NCBI RefSeq assembly: GCF_004664715.2
Contig: NC_051082.1
Span: 6,253,848-6,317,847 of the forward strand
Direction: 5' to 3'
Source of the DNA: Peromyscus leucopus
Taxonomy: Eukaryota; Chordata; Mammalia; Rodentia; Cricetidae
Length of the DNA: 64,000 bases
Part shown: one piece after another, positions 36,853 to 48,095 of the stretch
Position numbering within the stretch: the stretch's first letter is position 1
Layout: every line of letters begins with the position of its first letter
Notes under the pieces: model-generated
Seen by the model: only the letters and a program-made list of their open reading frames with translations
The model's database searches: none
Told to the model about the DNA's origin: nothing
Position numbers and translations under genes: made by a program

Positions 36853-37008
36853 GGCTAGTGCACACAGCATCAGCCCTCGGGCTGTGTGGCAGTTCAGCAA
36901 TGCGTTTGACTGCACCTATACTTGGATTGATGACTTGTCAGAGTACAACTGCTATGGCTGCTACTGTGCCTTTTTTAGCTGGAACAATGAGGTGGATGAG
37001 TTAGACAG
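36853..37008 (+). pseudogene. Pla2g1b-like: Exon 2 of the broken gene, 1-bp deletion
   Basis: Codes AHSISPRAVWQFSNAFDC and ends DELDR before GTGAGT. CAGGGCTAG here versus CAGGCGCTA in the minus-strand copy shows the missing base. No AG nearby restores phase 1. Confidence 0.75.
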
Positions 37009-37857
37009 GTGAGTGATCCACTTTGGACTACACGAAGACCATCCACTGGGACTACATGAAGACCATTTATGTTTTATGTCTCTAGAGAACAGCAGAAACA
37101 AACATTTGGGAAGATTTATAAAATTTTATCCTCTTGGAAATGTGATATACCTTCAGGCCAACTTATTCTTTTTTCTTGGGACATTTCCTCCGGATGATTC
37201 ATCCTTTTTCTTCAGATGTTTTGTTTGTCCACTGATCTTCAGAATCCTTAGCTGGATGCCTTCTTCTCCTGCAAAGAGAAAAACAAAACCCAGCCCCAAC
37301 CCTAACTTTGGGGAGTTTCCCTTTGGGCAAGTTATATCAGATCAAATGAAAAGCATTTGTTTGTCTTATAAGTTAGTTCAGATTGAATGGTCACACTGTT
37401 TGATGAACTATCACCTCTTCTAATATTGAGGTCTCTCTTGTTCAAATATAATCTTTATCAATTTTGATGGTATTGATATTTTTTATTCTCCTTTGGAAAC
37501 AAAACCAAAACCTCTTCCCCAATATAACACATACCCTTGTTTCATTCTGAGGATAACACATCTTTATACACTTTAAAGTATACAGGATGGTTTAATTCAG
37601 CAGTTTTTCTATTATTCAATGTCTGTCCACAGCTGTCATTCCATTCTCATTAACATTTAGAAAATTTAAAGTTAATAAAGCATTGCGCAATCTGTTTCTT
37701 CAGTTCTTTACTAGCACTTTCTTTTTATTAAGCTTATCTTTTAGAGTTCACTTAGATCCTTCTATAACTGCTTGCCCTGTAGGATTTTGTGGTATACCTG
37801 TAATATGATTTACTTTGTAATGTGCAAAGAACTATTTCATTTTAGTAGAGACATATG

Positions 37858-38133
37858 CTAGAGCATTGTCAGTCTTAATTTGTACAGGTATTCCGGTGAT
37901 GGCCATAACTCTAACAAGTGTGTAATTACAGAATCAGCATTTTCAGAACTCAAAGCAGTTGCCCATTGAAATCCTGAATATGTATCTATGGTATGCTGTA
38001 CATATTTTAATTTTCCAATTTCTCCAAAATGAAATACATCCATTTGCCAAATCTCATTTCTTTGAGTACCCTTTTGGTTACTTCTTATAGGCAGTAGAGT
38101 TTGGTTATACAAAGAAGAAGTAGGACATTTCAT
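37858..38133 (-). pseudogene. ERV-d integrase core remnant
   Basis: 91 open codons with WQMDVFHF and IDTYSGFQWATAL, paralogue of 12367-12663. Confidence 0.72.
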
Positions 38134-39463
38134 TTATAATAAACCTTGACTTATTGGCAAGTGAGCGAAAAAACTTTTTTCAAATGCTTGCATTGGTCAT
38201 AGTATTTCTTCTGAAATTCGAAGGGTTGTAGCACACCCCTTACCAATGGTTGATCAATTCCATCATTATCTTGTGCCAGGGGGCCTGGTGGACCAGTATG
38301 GGATCTGATATGTATTTTATATATAAGGGATGACTTCTATTTCTGGTTATTTCTTTTAGCTGAGTAAATAACAAAGTTAATTATGAATCATATGGAATAA
38401 ATACAGCAATTTCAATATGTAAAACAACTCTTTCTTCATATTGAGAGTCAGTAATTATATTAGGAGGATCTGGAAAATCTGATAATACCATGAGACCAGC
38501 ACATAATTCTGATATTTGAAAGGAATCATAAGGGATTTTAGCCACTTTACTTAAATTTCCTGACTAATAACCTGCCTTCTTGAATCATTTGGATCAGTAT
38601 AGAATGTAGGGGCTACAGAAATTGGTGTCACCTGTACAATGTGAAGAAAGATTCAGTTATCTCTCTTTATAAACTGAATTCTCTTGCTTTGGGAATATTT
38701 ATTGCTAGTCTCTTTCAAATAATTACCGCAAGCTCTTTGCCAATGTTCATTTTCTGCCCATAAAGAGGAAATTTCTGCATTAGTAGAAGGCATTACAATT
38801 TCTCATGGGCTTATTCCTGCTAATTGATAAAGTCTCAATTTTCCTTTTAGAATCAACTCAGAAACCTTTTCTACATAGGACTTTAATTTTTTACTCTGTT
38901 TGTGTGGTAAAATCTCTGCTCTAAGATATTATCAACAGGATTAAAAATCCTGGAGGGGAATGCATAAAAGATTGAATAACCAGAGTACAATCAAGCTTGG
39001 ATCCAAACAATCGACATCTGCATCAAGTAATTTCTTTTCTGCCAAAGCCAATTCTCTCTCAGCCTCAGGTGATAATTTTCTTGGACTATTTAAGTCCTTG
39101 TCACCTTGTAAGGTTTGAAATAAATTACTTAGTTTTTGAGTTCTTAATCTATTTGTGGGCCAAAACTAGTTAATGTCTCCCAGCAATTTTTGAAAGTAAC
39201 TAAGAATCCACAATTTATCTCTCCTGATTTGTACCTTTTGGGGTTGATTTTTTTTGTAAACTTATTTTACATCCTAGGCAATTAATAGAGTCTCCTCTTT
39301 GTGTTTTTGGGAGTGATATGTAATCCCTAATCAGGCAAAATTTTGCTTACTTCTTCAACATTTTCTCTAAGGTATCTACATTTGAATCAGTTAGTAAGAT
39401 ATTATTTATATGAGGGTAAATTATAGATTGAGGAAACTGATTATGAATTCTTTCCAATGGCTG

Positions 39464-39889
39464 TCATACAAAATATTGGCACAGGGTGGGGCTGCTTAAC
39501 ACCCCTTGTGGGAGTATTTTCCACTGATAGCTTTTAATGGGCTGAGAATTATTATAAGTAGGCAACTTGAAGGCAAAGTTTTCTCTATCCTGTTCTTGTA
39601 AAGGTATAGTGAAGAAAGAGTCTTTTAAATCAATCACTATAATAGACCATCCTTGAGGTAACAGAGAAGACAAAGGAATTTCAGGATGTAGAGAGCCCAT
39701 CAGCTGAATTACTTCATTTATGGCTCTCAAATCTGTTAGCATTCTCCATTTTCCAGATTTCATCTTAATGACAAATAAAGGAGAATTCCAAGGACTAGTT
39801 GATTCTTCAATATGTTGAGCATGTAACTGCTCCTGTACCAGTTGTTTTAAGGCCTTTAATTTTTCTGATGTCAAAAGCCATTGGTTCAC
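39464..39889 (-). pseudogene. ERV-d reverse transcriptase remnant
   Basis: 141 open codons with [12 protein letters not shown] and [17 protein letters not shown]; the active-site box is degenerate downstream. Confidence 0.8.
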
Positions 39890-41659
39890 CCAGATAGGTT
39901 TGTCTGTTAACTATTTTAAAGGTAGGGCTGTTGGTAACTTTGAAAGATCAGCAGCTGTTGTGCTCTGTTTATGAACAACCTGACTGTTCTTCATAATACT
40001 TTTAAATATTTTTTCCAAAAACATTTGTTAGTTTATGGTTTGTTTCTGAGATTGAAGAAATGTTGATCTGGGTATTCCTTTGTTGTAACAAATCACATAC
40101 CCATAAAATTCCTTGCTATGTTAGCTAATTATGGCTTTAATTTTCCTCCCTGTTCTTCTGGTCCTATACATTTGACCCATCTTGCACTTTATTTTACCTG
40201 AGATAAAGTTCCAATCCCCAACAGCTGAACATTTAACTCCTGAAGAGTCCAATTTGGATGCCAAGATTCTGGTGTCATTGTTGTTACATCTATCTGCCCC
40301 TGAGTCTACAAGACCCTCAATTACTATGTCATTTATTCATATTTTTAACTTTGGTCCTTGATTATTTATAGAAGCTTGCCAAAATATTTGCTTTATCGTG
40401 TTTCCTGAAATTTTTATTTTATCTTCTAAAACTATTATTTAATCCAGAGCAGTATGGTTATTTACAATAGGTATTAGTTCCTTAAATTGCTCTGGGGAAG
40501 AGTTTCCACAAGGTGATAGGGAATGACTAAACCAAATTTGATATGGGGGCCTTCAAGAGGCCCCTCAAGGTATTTTCCAATCGCAAAGGGTTACCTTTTC
40601 TGTACCTTGTTGATTTGCATTAATTATTCCAGGTTCTGCCTTGCCCCATCTTCTCCATATTCCAGAAGGGAGGGGACTTCTCTTTGGATTATTCCTAGAA
40701 AAAAATATTACTTCTAGAAATGCTCTGTCTACAACCCCTTTTTAGGTGACCTTGTTTAGCACAATTAAAACATCTGACATTTTTATTTTTCTTCAAGCCT
40801 CTGGAAAACAACTCTCCTATCCAAGCATCAACATGGTTACGAGATTCAATACTGACTCTATCTCAGATCCATTACTCTATGGGTGCTGATCTTGCTTTAA
40901 AGGCCTAATTGTCCTTTTGCATTGTGAACTAGCATTTTCAAAAGCCAAAGATTCAATTATTATTTGTCTAGCTTCTGGATTTGACATCATTCTATTTATA
41001 GCTAAATTCAACTCATGTAAAACAAATCAGTGAAAGTTTCTTTTGTGCCAGTATATCTTTAGTAAATGACCTAGTTCTCTTTCTGACTTCTTCAACTTTG
41101 TCCCAAGCATTCAAAACTGCTGCATGGCATATAGCCAAGGTGTGGTCATCATATAGAGATTGTCTTTTTGCATCAGCATAATAACCCTCTCAAAGCTGCT
41201 GATCTTGGGAAATTTCTATACCTCTATCCCTACTTGGTTGTTCAATGGCCTCAGCCTCATCTTCCCACCAGGTCCTTCACTGTAATTATGGAGCCAGTTC
41301 CAATACTGTTGTAACTAAGTTTTTCCAGTCATGTGGGATAATTCTGTTACTAGTTGACCATGAATTTAACATCTGCCTCACAAAAGGTAAATACATACCA
41401 TATTAGCCTATTGCTTTCTTTAATCTCCTCAATTATAAGTTTTCCACAGGAATCCAGTTAGCTCTTACATAGCCTTGGGGATTTCTGTCATTTGGAAGTT
41501 GTTCCTGTTGGGTGACTGGATAAATAAAGGTTGATTTTTTGATAGTCTTGGGCTGTTCCTTTCTAATTTCATAATATAAAGATAACTTTGGTCCTCCCTT
41601 AAATTCTTCTGCCTTTTTCTGAGTAACTTTGTAATCTGTTTTAATGAGTTTTTCTTTTT

Positions 41660-41660
41660 G

Positions 41661-41707
<47 letters not shown>

Positions 41708-41720
41708 TTTTTTTTTTTTG
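41660..41720. repeat. CTTT microsatellite plus T run at the ERV-d edge
   Basis: TTTC repeats run into the poly-T of a minus-strand B1; joins ERV-d to intron 3. Confidence 0.85.
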
Positions 41721-41868
41721 GTTTTTCGAGACACTGTTTCTCTGTGTAGTTTTGGTGGCTGTCCTGGATCTCACTCTGTAGATCAGGCTGGCCTCAAACT
41801 CACAGAGATCTGCCTCCCTCTACCTCCAGAGTGCTGAGATTAAAAGCATGTGCCACCACTGCCCAGCT
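41707..41868 (-). mobile_element. B1 SINE beside ERV-d
   Basis: Poly-T, GAGACACTGTTTCTCTGTGT body, ends CCACCACTGCCCAGCT. Confidence 0.85.
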
Positions 41869-42270
41869 CTACCATGTCTTTAGGGGCTGGGGTTTTCACT
41901 TAACATGACACTCACCTTTAGGTAGTCTGACTGACCAATAAGTTTTGGGGATCCATGCTCCCCAATTCCCAATAAAGTTGCAGATGCCCTACACATTCCT
42001 TGCTTTTTACATGAGCCTGGGGATCCTTGGTCAGGCCTTCATGCTTGTATGGCAAATGATTTACCAACTGTGCCATTTCCCCAGCCCACAATAACTAATG
42101 TTCTTATTATCAGTGTGTTCCAGCAATTTGGACAACCCAATGGACTTCTGAGTGCTTTGTCTCTCAACCCTAGACCTTCACCTATCCTAGATGCACTGCT
42201 CTTTTTGGTTACAAATCGTAGGGAACATAGTCATGGGCTCCACTCAGCTTCCTTTCTTGTTTCTCTGCAG

Positions 42271-42374
42271 ACAAAAACAACCCCTGTGAATCCTTCATCT
42301 GCAACTGTGACCGCCAGGCCGCCATCTACTTCATCAAGACTCCATACACCAAGTTTTACAAAGGCAATCACTGA
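42271..42374 (+). pseudogene. Pla2g1b-like: Exon 4 of the broken gene, two cysteines lost
   Basis: Acceptor TTTCTCTGCAG, phase 1 frame open to [23 protein letters not shown], then a tail ending GNH. Cys105 is Tyr and the terminal Cys is His, each breaking a different disulfide. The frame is open, but no usable exon 3 is present upstream. Confidence 0.75.
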
Positions 42375-42447
42375 TTGACTTGTCACCTCAGATACTGGTA
42401 CACTATCCCTGCCTGCCTGGTTGTCTTCACTACACACTGTGCCCTCT

Positions 42448-42453
42448 AATAAA
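42448..42453 (+). terminator. Poly(A) signal
   Basis: AATAAA downstream of the exon 4 at 42271. Confidence 0.6.
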
Positions 42454-42751
42454 GCACATATTGATAGAGCTTGGCTATGGTGATTGTAGTCTTTGTCTAC
42501 CGAACATAAATATAGCCTCAGAGAACATCATTTTGTCCAATTCTGGAAGCTGAAGTATAATTGGAAAGATGTTTCCAGAAAGCAAGCACCTTGAAGTATC
42601 ATTTATGAGCCCAATCCACACCTTTCATCCAAGCATTTTTGGATGCAAGGCAAAGGCAGAGGAAGGCAGGTATCTTGAGGTCAAGGCAAGCCTCGTCTAA
42701 AAAGCAAGTTCCTAGACAGCCAGGACTATTACACAAAGAAACCTGGTCTCA

Positions 42752-42866
42752 AAAAAATGAAGAAGGAGGAGGAGGAGGAGAGGAGAAGAAGAAGGAGAAG
42801 AAGAAGAAGAAGAAGAAGAAGAAGAAGAAGAAGAAGAAGAAGAAGAAGAAGAAGAAGAAGAAGAAG
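42752..42866. repeat. GAA/GAG microsatellite
   Basis: GGA units then about 25 GAA units; purine-rich mirror tract able to form triplex DNA. Confidence 0.9.
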
Positions 42867-43599
42867 CCAGTCTGAGATACATAGCGGGGTAGGGGAGGAC
42901 TGCTGTGGAATATTATTTTAAGATGTGTTACATTTGATTATGCTGTGGAACGTTTGTGTTAATGATGCAAAGTTGTGTTGCATTTGTTTCACTCTGTGAA
43001 GCTGTGTTACTGTGCCTGTGTTTATTAGACACCTGATGGTCTCTTAAAGAGTTGAACGGCCAAAAGCAAGGAAGGAGAAAGGATAGGTGGGGCTGGCATG
43101 CAGAGAAGAGAAACAGGAAGCAATTTTTTCAGGAGATAAAGAAGGATCAGAATAGGAGGAGAGAAGGACAAAAGGGGTGAGTCACCCAGCTACACAGCAA
43201 GCCATGGAGGAAGAAGAAAAGAAAGGTATACAGAACTAGAGATAGATAAAAGTCCAGAAGAAAAAGACAGAAGGGATAATGTAAGTTAAGAAAATATGGC
43301 TATAAATAACTCAAGCTAAGTTCAGGCATTCACAAGAAAAAATAAGCCTCCACGTGTTTTTCGGAGATCTAGGAGGTGGGCTCCTCAAAGAGCCAAAACT
43401 AAAAGAGTAAAACAACCAACTAGAGAGGACAGAAAAGGATGGAGAGGGGAGATATGAGGCAGGGATATTGACAGGAAAAAGTGGAGAATGGGAAGGAAAG
43501 AAAAGACAGAGAGGTAGAAGGGAGAGAGAAGATAGGAAGACGCAATGTCACGTGTGCACTGAAGGAACATCTTGAACCTAAAATTACCAGATTTACAGG

Positions 43600-43750
43600 G
43601 GTTGGGGAGGGGAGTTAGCACACGCCTTTAATACCAGCACTTGGACCAGAGATGGGCAGATCTCTGTGAGTTTCAGGCCAGCCTAGTCTACAGAGCAAGT
43701 TCCAACACATGCTTCAAATCTACAGAGAAATCTTCTCTTGAAAAACCCCA
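43600..43750 (+). mobile_element. Old B1-like SINE in spacer
   Basis: CACGCCTTTAATACCAGCAC and GATCTCTGTGAGTTTCAGGC motifs. Confidence 0.7.
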
Positions 43751-44633
43751 AAACAACAGCAACAACAAAAACCCTGGATCGAAGCACTTCTGCCATGTGC
43801 TCCTCTTAGGAAGTGGGATGTAAGAAAGCAAACCAGACTGACTGTAAATGACCTGGAGGCAGGATTACATTCTGTTGACCTTCAAGTCCTCACTGTGCCT
43901 AAACAAGCAACACAGAGTAATTGTCCTGCTAAAGTGCACAGAAGCCCAACTTGTGACAACAAATAGAACAGAACACAACCTCTTTAATTTCTCTATGATG
44001 GAAACCCACAGGTGAAGCCAGGTTAATCTCTGGTTCCCTGGTCAACCAGATTTAGGAATCAGATGTCTCATTAGCTGGGTTAAGGCTACGAGGTTCTCCA
44101 ACTCTCTTATCCTTTACTGAACAACTGCCCAGTCCTCTGCCCTTCCACCCCCATCCCCACTCATATCCCAGGTCAGGCCTGGTGAGCAACAGGTACAGCT
44201 TAGAGCATCCTGCGCAGGCGCAGTGACTGGTAGTAGCTGATAGTGGCTGTCCAGAGTCCTGCTGGGAGGGTAGGGAGAGCTTGAGCATGGAGACAACCAA
44301 CTCAACTCACCCCCTACATGGTTTTATCCAGGGAAGAGGTGAGAAGGGGGGAAAGAAGGTGGTGGGGTGCAAAATTAGAGGGAACATGAGAGAATGCCAA
44401 ACAGAGAGGGCAGAGGGCACTGGGCCAGCAGACACTGTTTCACCGCCACCATCTGGGTGTAGAGAACTGAAACTCACTCCTCAGCAAGAGCAGAAAGTGC
44501 TCTTAAGTGCTGAGCCATCTCTCCAGCCCCTGCGATGGTTGATTGTCAGCTTCACACACTGGGTAGGGAGAGCCTCAGCTGAAGGATTGCCTGCATCATA
44601 TTGGTCTGTGAGCACATCTGCTGGGCATTTGCT

Positions 44634-44640
44634 TTCTTTT

Positions 44641-44718
<78 letters not shown>

Positions 44719-44749
44719 TTCCTTCCTTCCTTCCTTCCTTCCTTCCTTC

Positions 44750-44804
<55 letters not shown>

Positions 44805-44815
44805 TCCTTCCTCCC
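44634..44815. repeat. CTTT/CCTT microsatellite at a unit junction
   Basis: Long compound TTTC-TTCC-TTTC tract; same junction as 591-705 but expanded. Glu/Lys-, Phe/Leu/Ser-rich frames over it are artefacts. Confidence 0.9.
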
Positions 44816-45620
44816 AGCCTCCCTCCCTCCCTCCCTCCCTTCTTCCCTCCTCAGCTCCTTCTACCCACACACACACTGACACACTAACACACACCCTCAA
44901 TCACAGCTGCTCTTCCCACAATTCCTTCACATAGCTCTTCCTCCATGGCAACAGCTCCTTCACCAGCTCTCCACAGCCGTCTCTCTCCACACCACAGCTG
45001 CTGCCTCACAGCCAAGCTCTGGACAATTATAAGTTACATTTTCAGGGTTCTACCAATGCTCACAACATAAGATAAGTCACATGGTTTCTCTTAGCATAGT
45101 GATGTCACACTGACCCACACACATAGCTCTAAGTTAGTGAGGGATCCAGACAGTAAACAATTGGCTGAACCTTGAGATGTCAGGGTCAGTGCAGAAAGAG
45201 AACTACTGCAAGGAGCGAAGTCTCAATGTAAACAGCCTGGCCATGATTTAGCAATGATGACACCTGGCAATTAGTGTTTGAGTATTTTCTGCAGGGGCAG
45301 TTTAGTCTGCTTTAAATTTGTTCTGAAGTTCAAAATTCGCTGTCTGTGTAAAAGGCTGTCTTTGTGACTGAGAATTCTATGTCAGTCTGAGCAGTATTGT
45401 AGTATTGTTTCTATACATAAAAATTATACAGCCTAAACAGAAATTCCAGAATATCCACAGCTATAAATGTGCCCAAAGATGGAATATATTCTTGAGATAA
45501 ACACACATGCAGTGGGAAAACACCCATAGCAGTTCTTAGCGGAGAAATGTAGTGGTGCATGAGAGAAACTACAGACAGAAAACAACTGGTTTCCACAGTC
45601 AGTGACCCCATGGCCTTGCC

Positions 45621-45740
45621 AGGTGGGGCTCCCTATCAGGTAGGGCTCCCCATCAGGTGGGTCTCCCCATCACGTGGGGCTCCCCATCAGGTGGGGCTCC
45701 CTATTAGGTGGGCCTCCCCATCAGGTGGGTCTGATGGGTC
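45621..45740. repeat. 17-bp minisatellite, 6 units plus partial
   Basis: Same unit as at 1475, expanded and varied; the complete gene has one unit at about 55067. Confidence 0.85.
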
Positions 45741-46401
45741 GATCTGTTAAACACTAGTTGTCACTGCTGTATATTCCCACAGCCCCCTGCACCTCTGATA
45801 TGGTGATATCCTGTGTACCAAACAAAGCTTGCCTGAGGATCAGAGGACAGAGCCATCCACTAGATTAAACATAGAGGTCCAGCAGTGGTGACACACACCT
45901 TTAATCATAGCACTCGGGAGGCAGAGAATCTCTATGAGTTCAGAGCCACCTTGGACTACATGAGATGAATTCAGTCTAGGAGTGAAACAGAGCCAGGCAG
46001 TGGTGGCACATGCCTTTAATTCCAGAACTTGGGAGGCACACACCTTTAATCCAAGTGCTTGAGATCTCATGCCTTTGCTGCCAGGATTTGGGAAGTACAC
46101 ACACCATCAATCTCAGAACTAAGAAGGAAGTGGCATGGTTGGACAAAGAAAGGTATATAAGGCATGAGGAGACAGGAACTAGGGCCTTTTTGACTGAGGA
46201 AGCTTCTAAGCTGAGGACTCAGAGGTTTTCAGTCAGGATTCATGGAAATAGGATCTCACATTCCCTTCAGCCTGAGGATTCAGTAGTGGTGAGAAGTTTT
46301 TCTAATGGCTTGATCCTTTGTCCTCTCTGATCTTTCAGGATTTGCTAAAATATCTGGCTCTGAGTTTTTAGTATAAGACCATTTAAAATTCATGCAACAT
46401 C

Positions 46402-46467
46402 TGGCTCCCAATGTGGGGCTCAAACGAAAGACCCTGAGATTAAGAGTCTTTTGCTCTACCGGCTGAC
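46402..46467 (-). other. tRNA-Lys-like sequence after the LTR (copy 2)
   Basis: Same structure as 2204-2269 with a few substitutions. Confidence 0.62.
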
Positions 46468-47563
46468 CATGTAAAATGCATGCAACAACCTGGGCAGGTT
46501 TCTAAGGGGCACAGAAGTGACAAGGACAGGCACCATGTAGTGGTCATTTCCTTGGTCTCACGTGACCTCACAACATCTTTTTCAGGAAGACACTAAACTA
46601 TAGATGAGGTCACTCATGAGGAAGTTGAGGAAGGCACGGTCTCTTGCAAAAGGTTTCCAAGCTAAGAAGTGATGACATTTGGATCTGAGACACAGATCTA
46701 CATCATTCCCAAGTCTCTGTTTAAAAACATTTTAAAATATTATTTATTTCTGGGGGAGGCATGCCTGTGCCCCAACACAAGTGCAAAGGTCTGAGCACAG
46801 CATGCAGGAGATTGTTCTCTCTTTCGAACTTGTGACACCTGGGGATGGAACCAGACTTGGCAGCAAGGGCCTTTATTCCCTGAGCCATCTTACCTGCCCA
46901 AAGCCTCTCCTGTTAGCTGCTGTGTTATACTGATTCCACATTGACTAAACAATGGAGAGCTGCATCATTGGCTATAAGTCAGATACTGGAGTAAACACCT
47001 AGGCAGGGCAAGATTTATCATTCCCATCTTACAGGTGAGGATTCAGAAGGCTGGGGGTATATCTCAGTTGGTAGAGTGCTTGCCTACCATGCACAGAGCT
47101 CTGGGTTCCACTTCCAGAACCCATGAATTGAGTGTGGTGGTGCACACCTCTAATCCAGCCCTAGGGAGGTGGCGGCAGGAGAATTGTCTTAAGTCATATA
47201 ATTTTAGAAATGATAATTGGTATTTGTAGTTTGCTGGGTTTTAGGATCAAATACATGTGTTCATTTATTTTGGGTGTAGGAATACATTGGCATCCTGTGT
47301 ATTCTTCAGTCTCTCTCCACCATGTCTTTAAAGCCTGGATCTTTCTCTCTCACACACTAAAAATAACACTCATCTTTAGAAAACATGACTGTCTAACAAG
47401 TTTTGGGATCTGTGCCACCCAATTCCCTATAGAGTTACAGATGCCCCAACCACATCTCGATTTGTTACATGAGATCTGGGCATCTTAGGCCAGGCCCTCT
47501 TGCTTAAATGGCAACCGCTTTATCAGCTGTGCCATCTCCCCAGCCACAACAACTAATGTTCTT

Positions 47564-47751
47564 TTTTTTTTTAAGATTTATTTGTTTATTATGAATACAG
47601 TGTTCTGTCTGCATGTATGCCTGCAGGCCAGAAGAGGGCACCAGATCTCATTATGGATGGTTGTGAGCCACAATGTGGGTACTGGGAATTGAACTCAGGA
47701 CCTCTGGAAAAGCAACCAGTGCTCTTAACCGCTGAGCCATCTCTCCAGTCC
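47564..47751 (-). mobile_element. B2 SINE at the same site as the B1 of copy 1
   Basis: Minus-strand B2 (ends GCTGAGCCATCTCTCCAG), target duplication CTAATGTTCTT (47553-47563, 47752-47762). Confidence 0.88.
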
Positions 47752-47927
47752 CTAATGTTCTTATTATCAGTGTGTTCCTGCAATTTGAAAAACCCAATGT
47801 CCTTTTGTGTGCTCTGTCTCTCAAACCTGAGTCTGCACCAATGGGAGGGTCACCAGTTTCTTTTGGTTATAAATCATAGAGAACAGGGTCATGGACTCCA
47901 CTCAACTTATTACTTGTTTCTCTCCAG

Positions 47928-48019
47928 GCAGAAACAACACCCGTGAGGACTTGATCTGCAACTGTGACTGCCAGGCTGCCATCTGCTTTTCCAAGCAGAA
48001 CAAAGGCATTCAGTGTTAG
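47928..48019 (+). pseudogene. Pla2g1b-like: Orphan exon 4, frame open
   Basis: Acceptor TTTCTCTCCAG, phase 1 frame [20 protein letters not shown] to TAG. Cys91 is Arg, and Arg100 next to catalytic Asp99 is Cys. No exons 1-3 precede it: the unit upstream joins a 3' spacer to intron 3 at a CTTT microsatellite, which explains the loss. Confidence 0.75.
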
Positions 48020-48089
48020 ACTTGTCACCTCAGTTATGGGTACACCATCCCTGCCTGTCTGATTGTGTTCACTACACACTGTGCCCTCT

Positions 48090-48095
48090 AATAAA
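48090..48095 (+). terminator. Poly(A) signal
   Basis: AATAAA 70 bp after the stop of the exon 4 at 47928. Confidence 0.6.

Larger units (their letters stand above)
29368..37021 (-). repeat. Inverted duplication, right arm
   Basis: Partner of 18507-28867; homology stops right after the exon 2 donor, where ERV-d begins. Confidence 0.85.
37022..41650 (-). mobile_element. ERV-d: gag-pol remnant, inverted copy of ERV-a
   Basis: Corresponds to ERV-a 8918-13455 on the opposite strand. Integrase-like piece 37858-38133, RT piece 39464-39889, the same HINN change at the YMDD box (39401-39412), and gag to about 41640. No LTR on either side: one edge is a deletion joint 13 bp after exon 2, the other a CTTT tract. 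The shared HINN supports descent from the same insertion as ERV-a. Confidence 0.8.
34967..42374 (+). pseudogene. Pla2g1b-like: Broken PLA2G1B-like gene: exons 1, 2 and 4, exon 3 deleted, ERV-d inside
   Basis: Exon 1 34967-35000 (tandem ATGATG, donor intact), exon 2 36853-37008, exon 4 42271-42374. Exon 2 is 156 bp, one base short near its start relative to the minus-strand copy, so the joined frame shifts. Exon 3 is absent: 13 bp after exon 2 the sequence jumps into antisense ERV-d. Skipping exon 3 would not restore phase (2 to 1). The exon 2 loop is YGCYCAFFSWN, with Gly30 and Gly32 lost but Cys11 kept. Confidence 0.78.
42454..44633 (+). other. 3' flank and spacer
   Basis: GAA microsatellite 42752-42866, unique AG-rich sequence 42880-43560, B1-like element about 43600-43750, then from 44038 the duplicate of position 1 onward. 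No gene seen. Confidence 0.5.
44816..47927 (+). other. Intron 3 remnant before orphan exon 4
   Basis: Duplicate of 705-3905. Carries the longer minisatellite, the LTR with tRNA-like tail and a B2 at 47564. It lacks the B1 found at 2537 in the other copy. Confidence 0.55.

Noticed and set aside
34967..42374. A working gene by skipping exon 3
   Set aside because: Exon 2 ends in phase 2 and exon 4 needs phase 1, and exon 2 also has a one-base deletion.
44281..44934. 217-codon Phe/Leu/Ser-rich frame and its Glu/Lys-rich opposite
   Set aside because: Produced by the CTTT/CCTT microsatellite; no start context or homologue. The same applies to 244-741 and 42639-42875.
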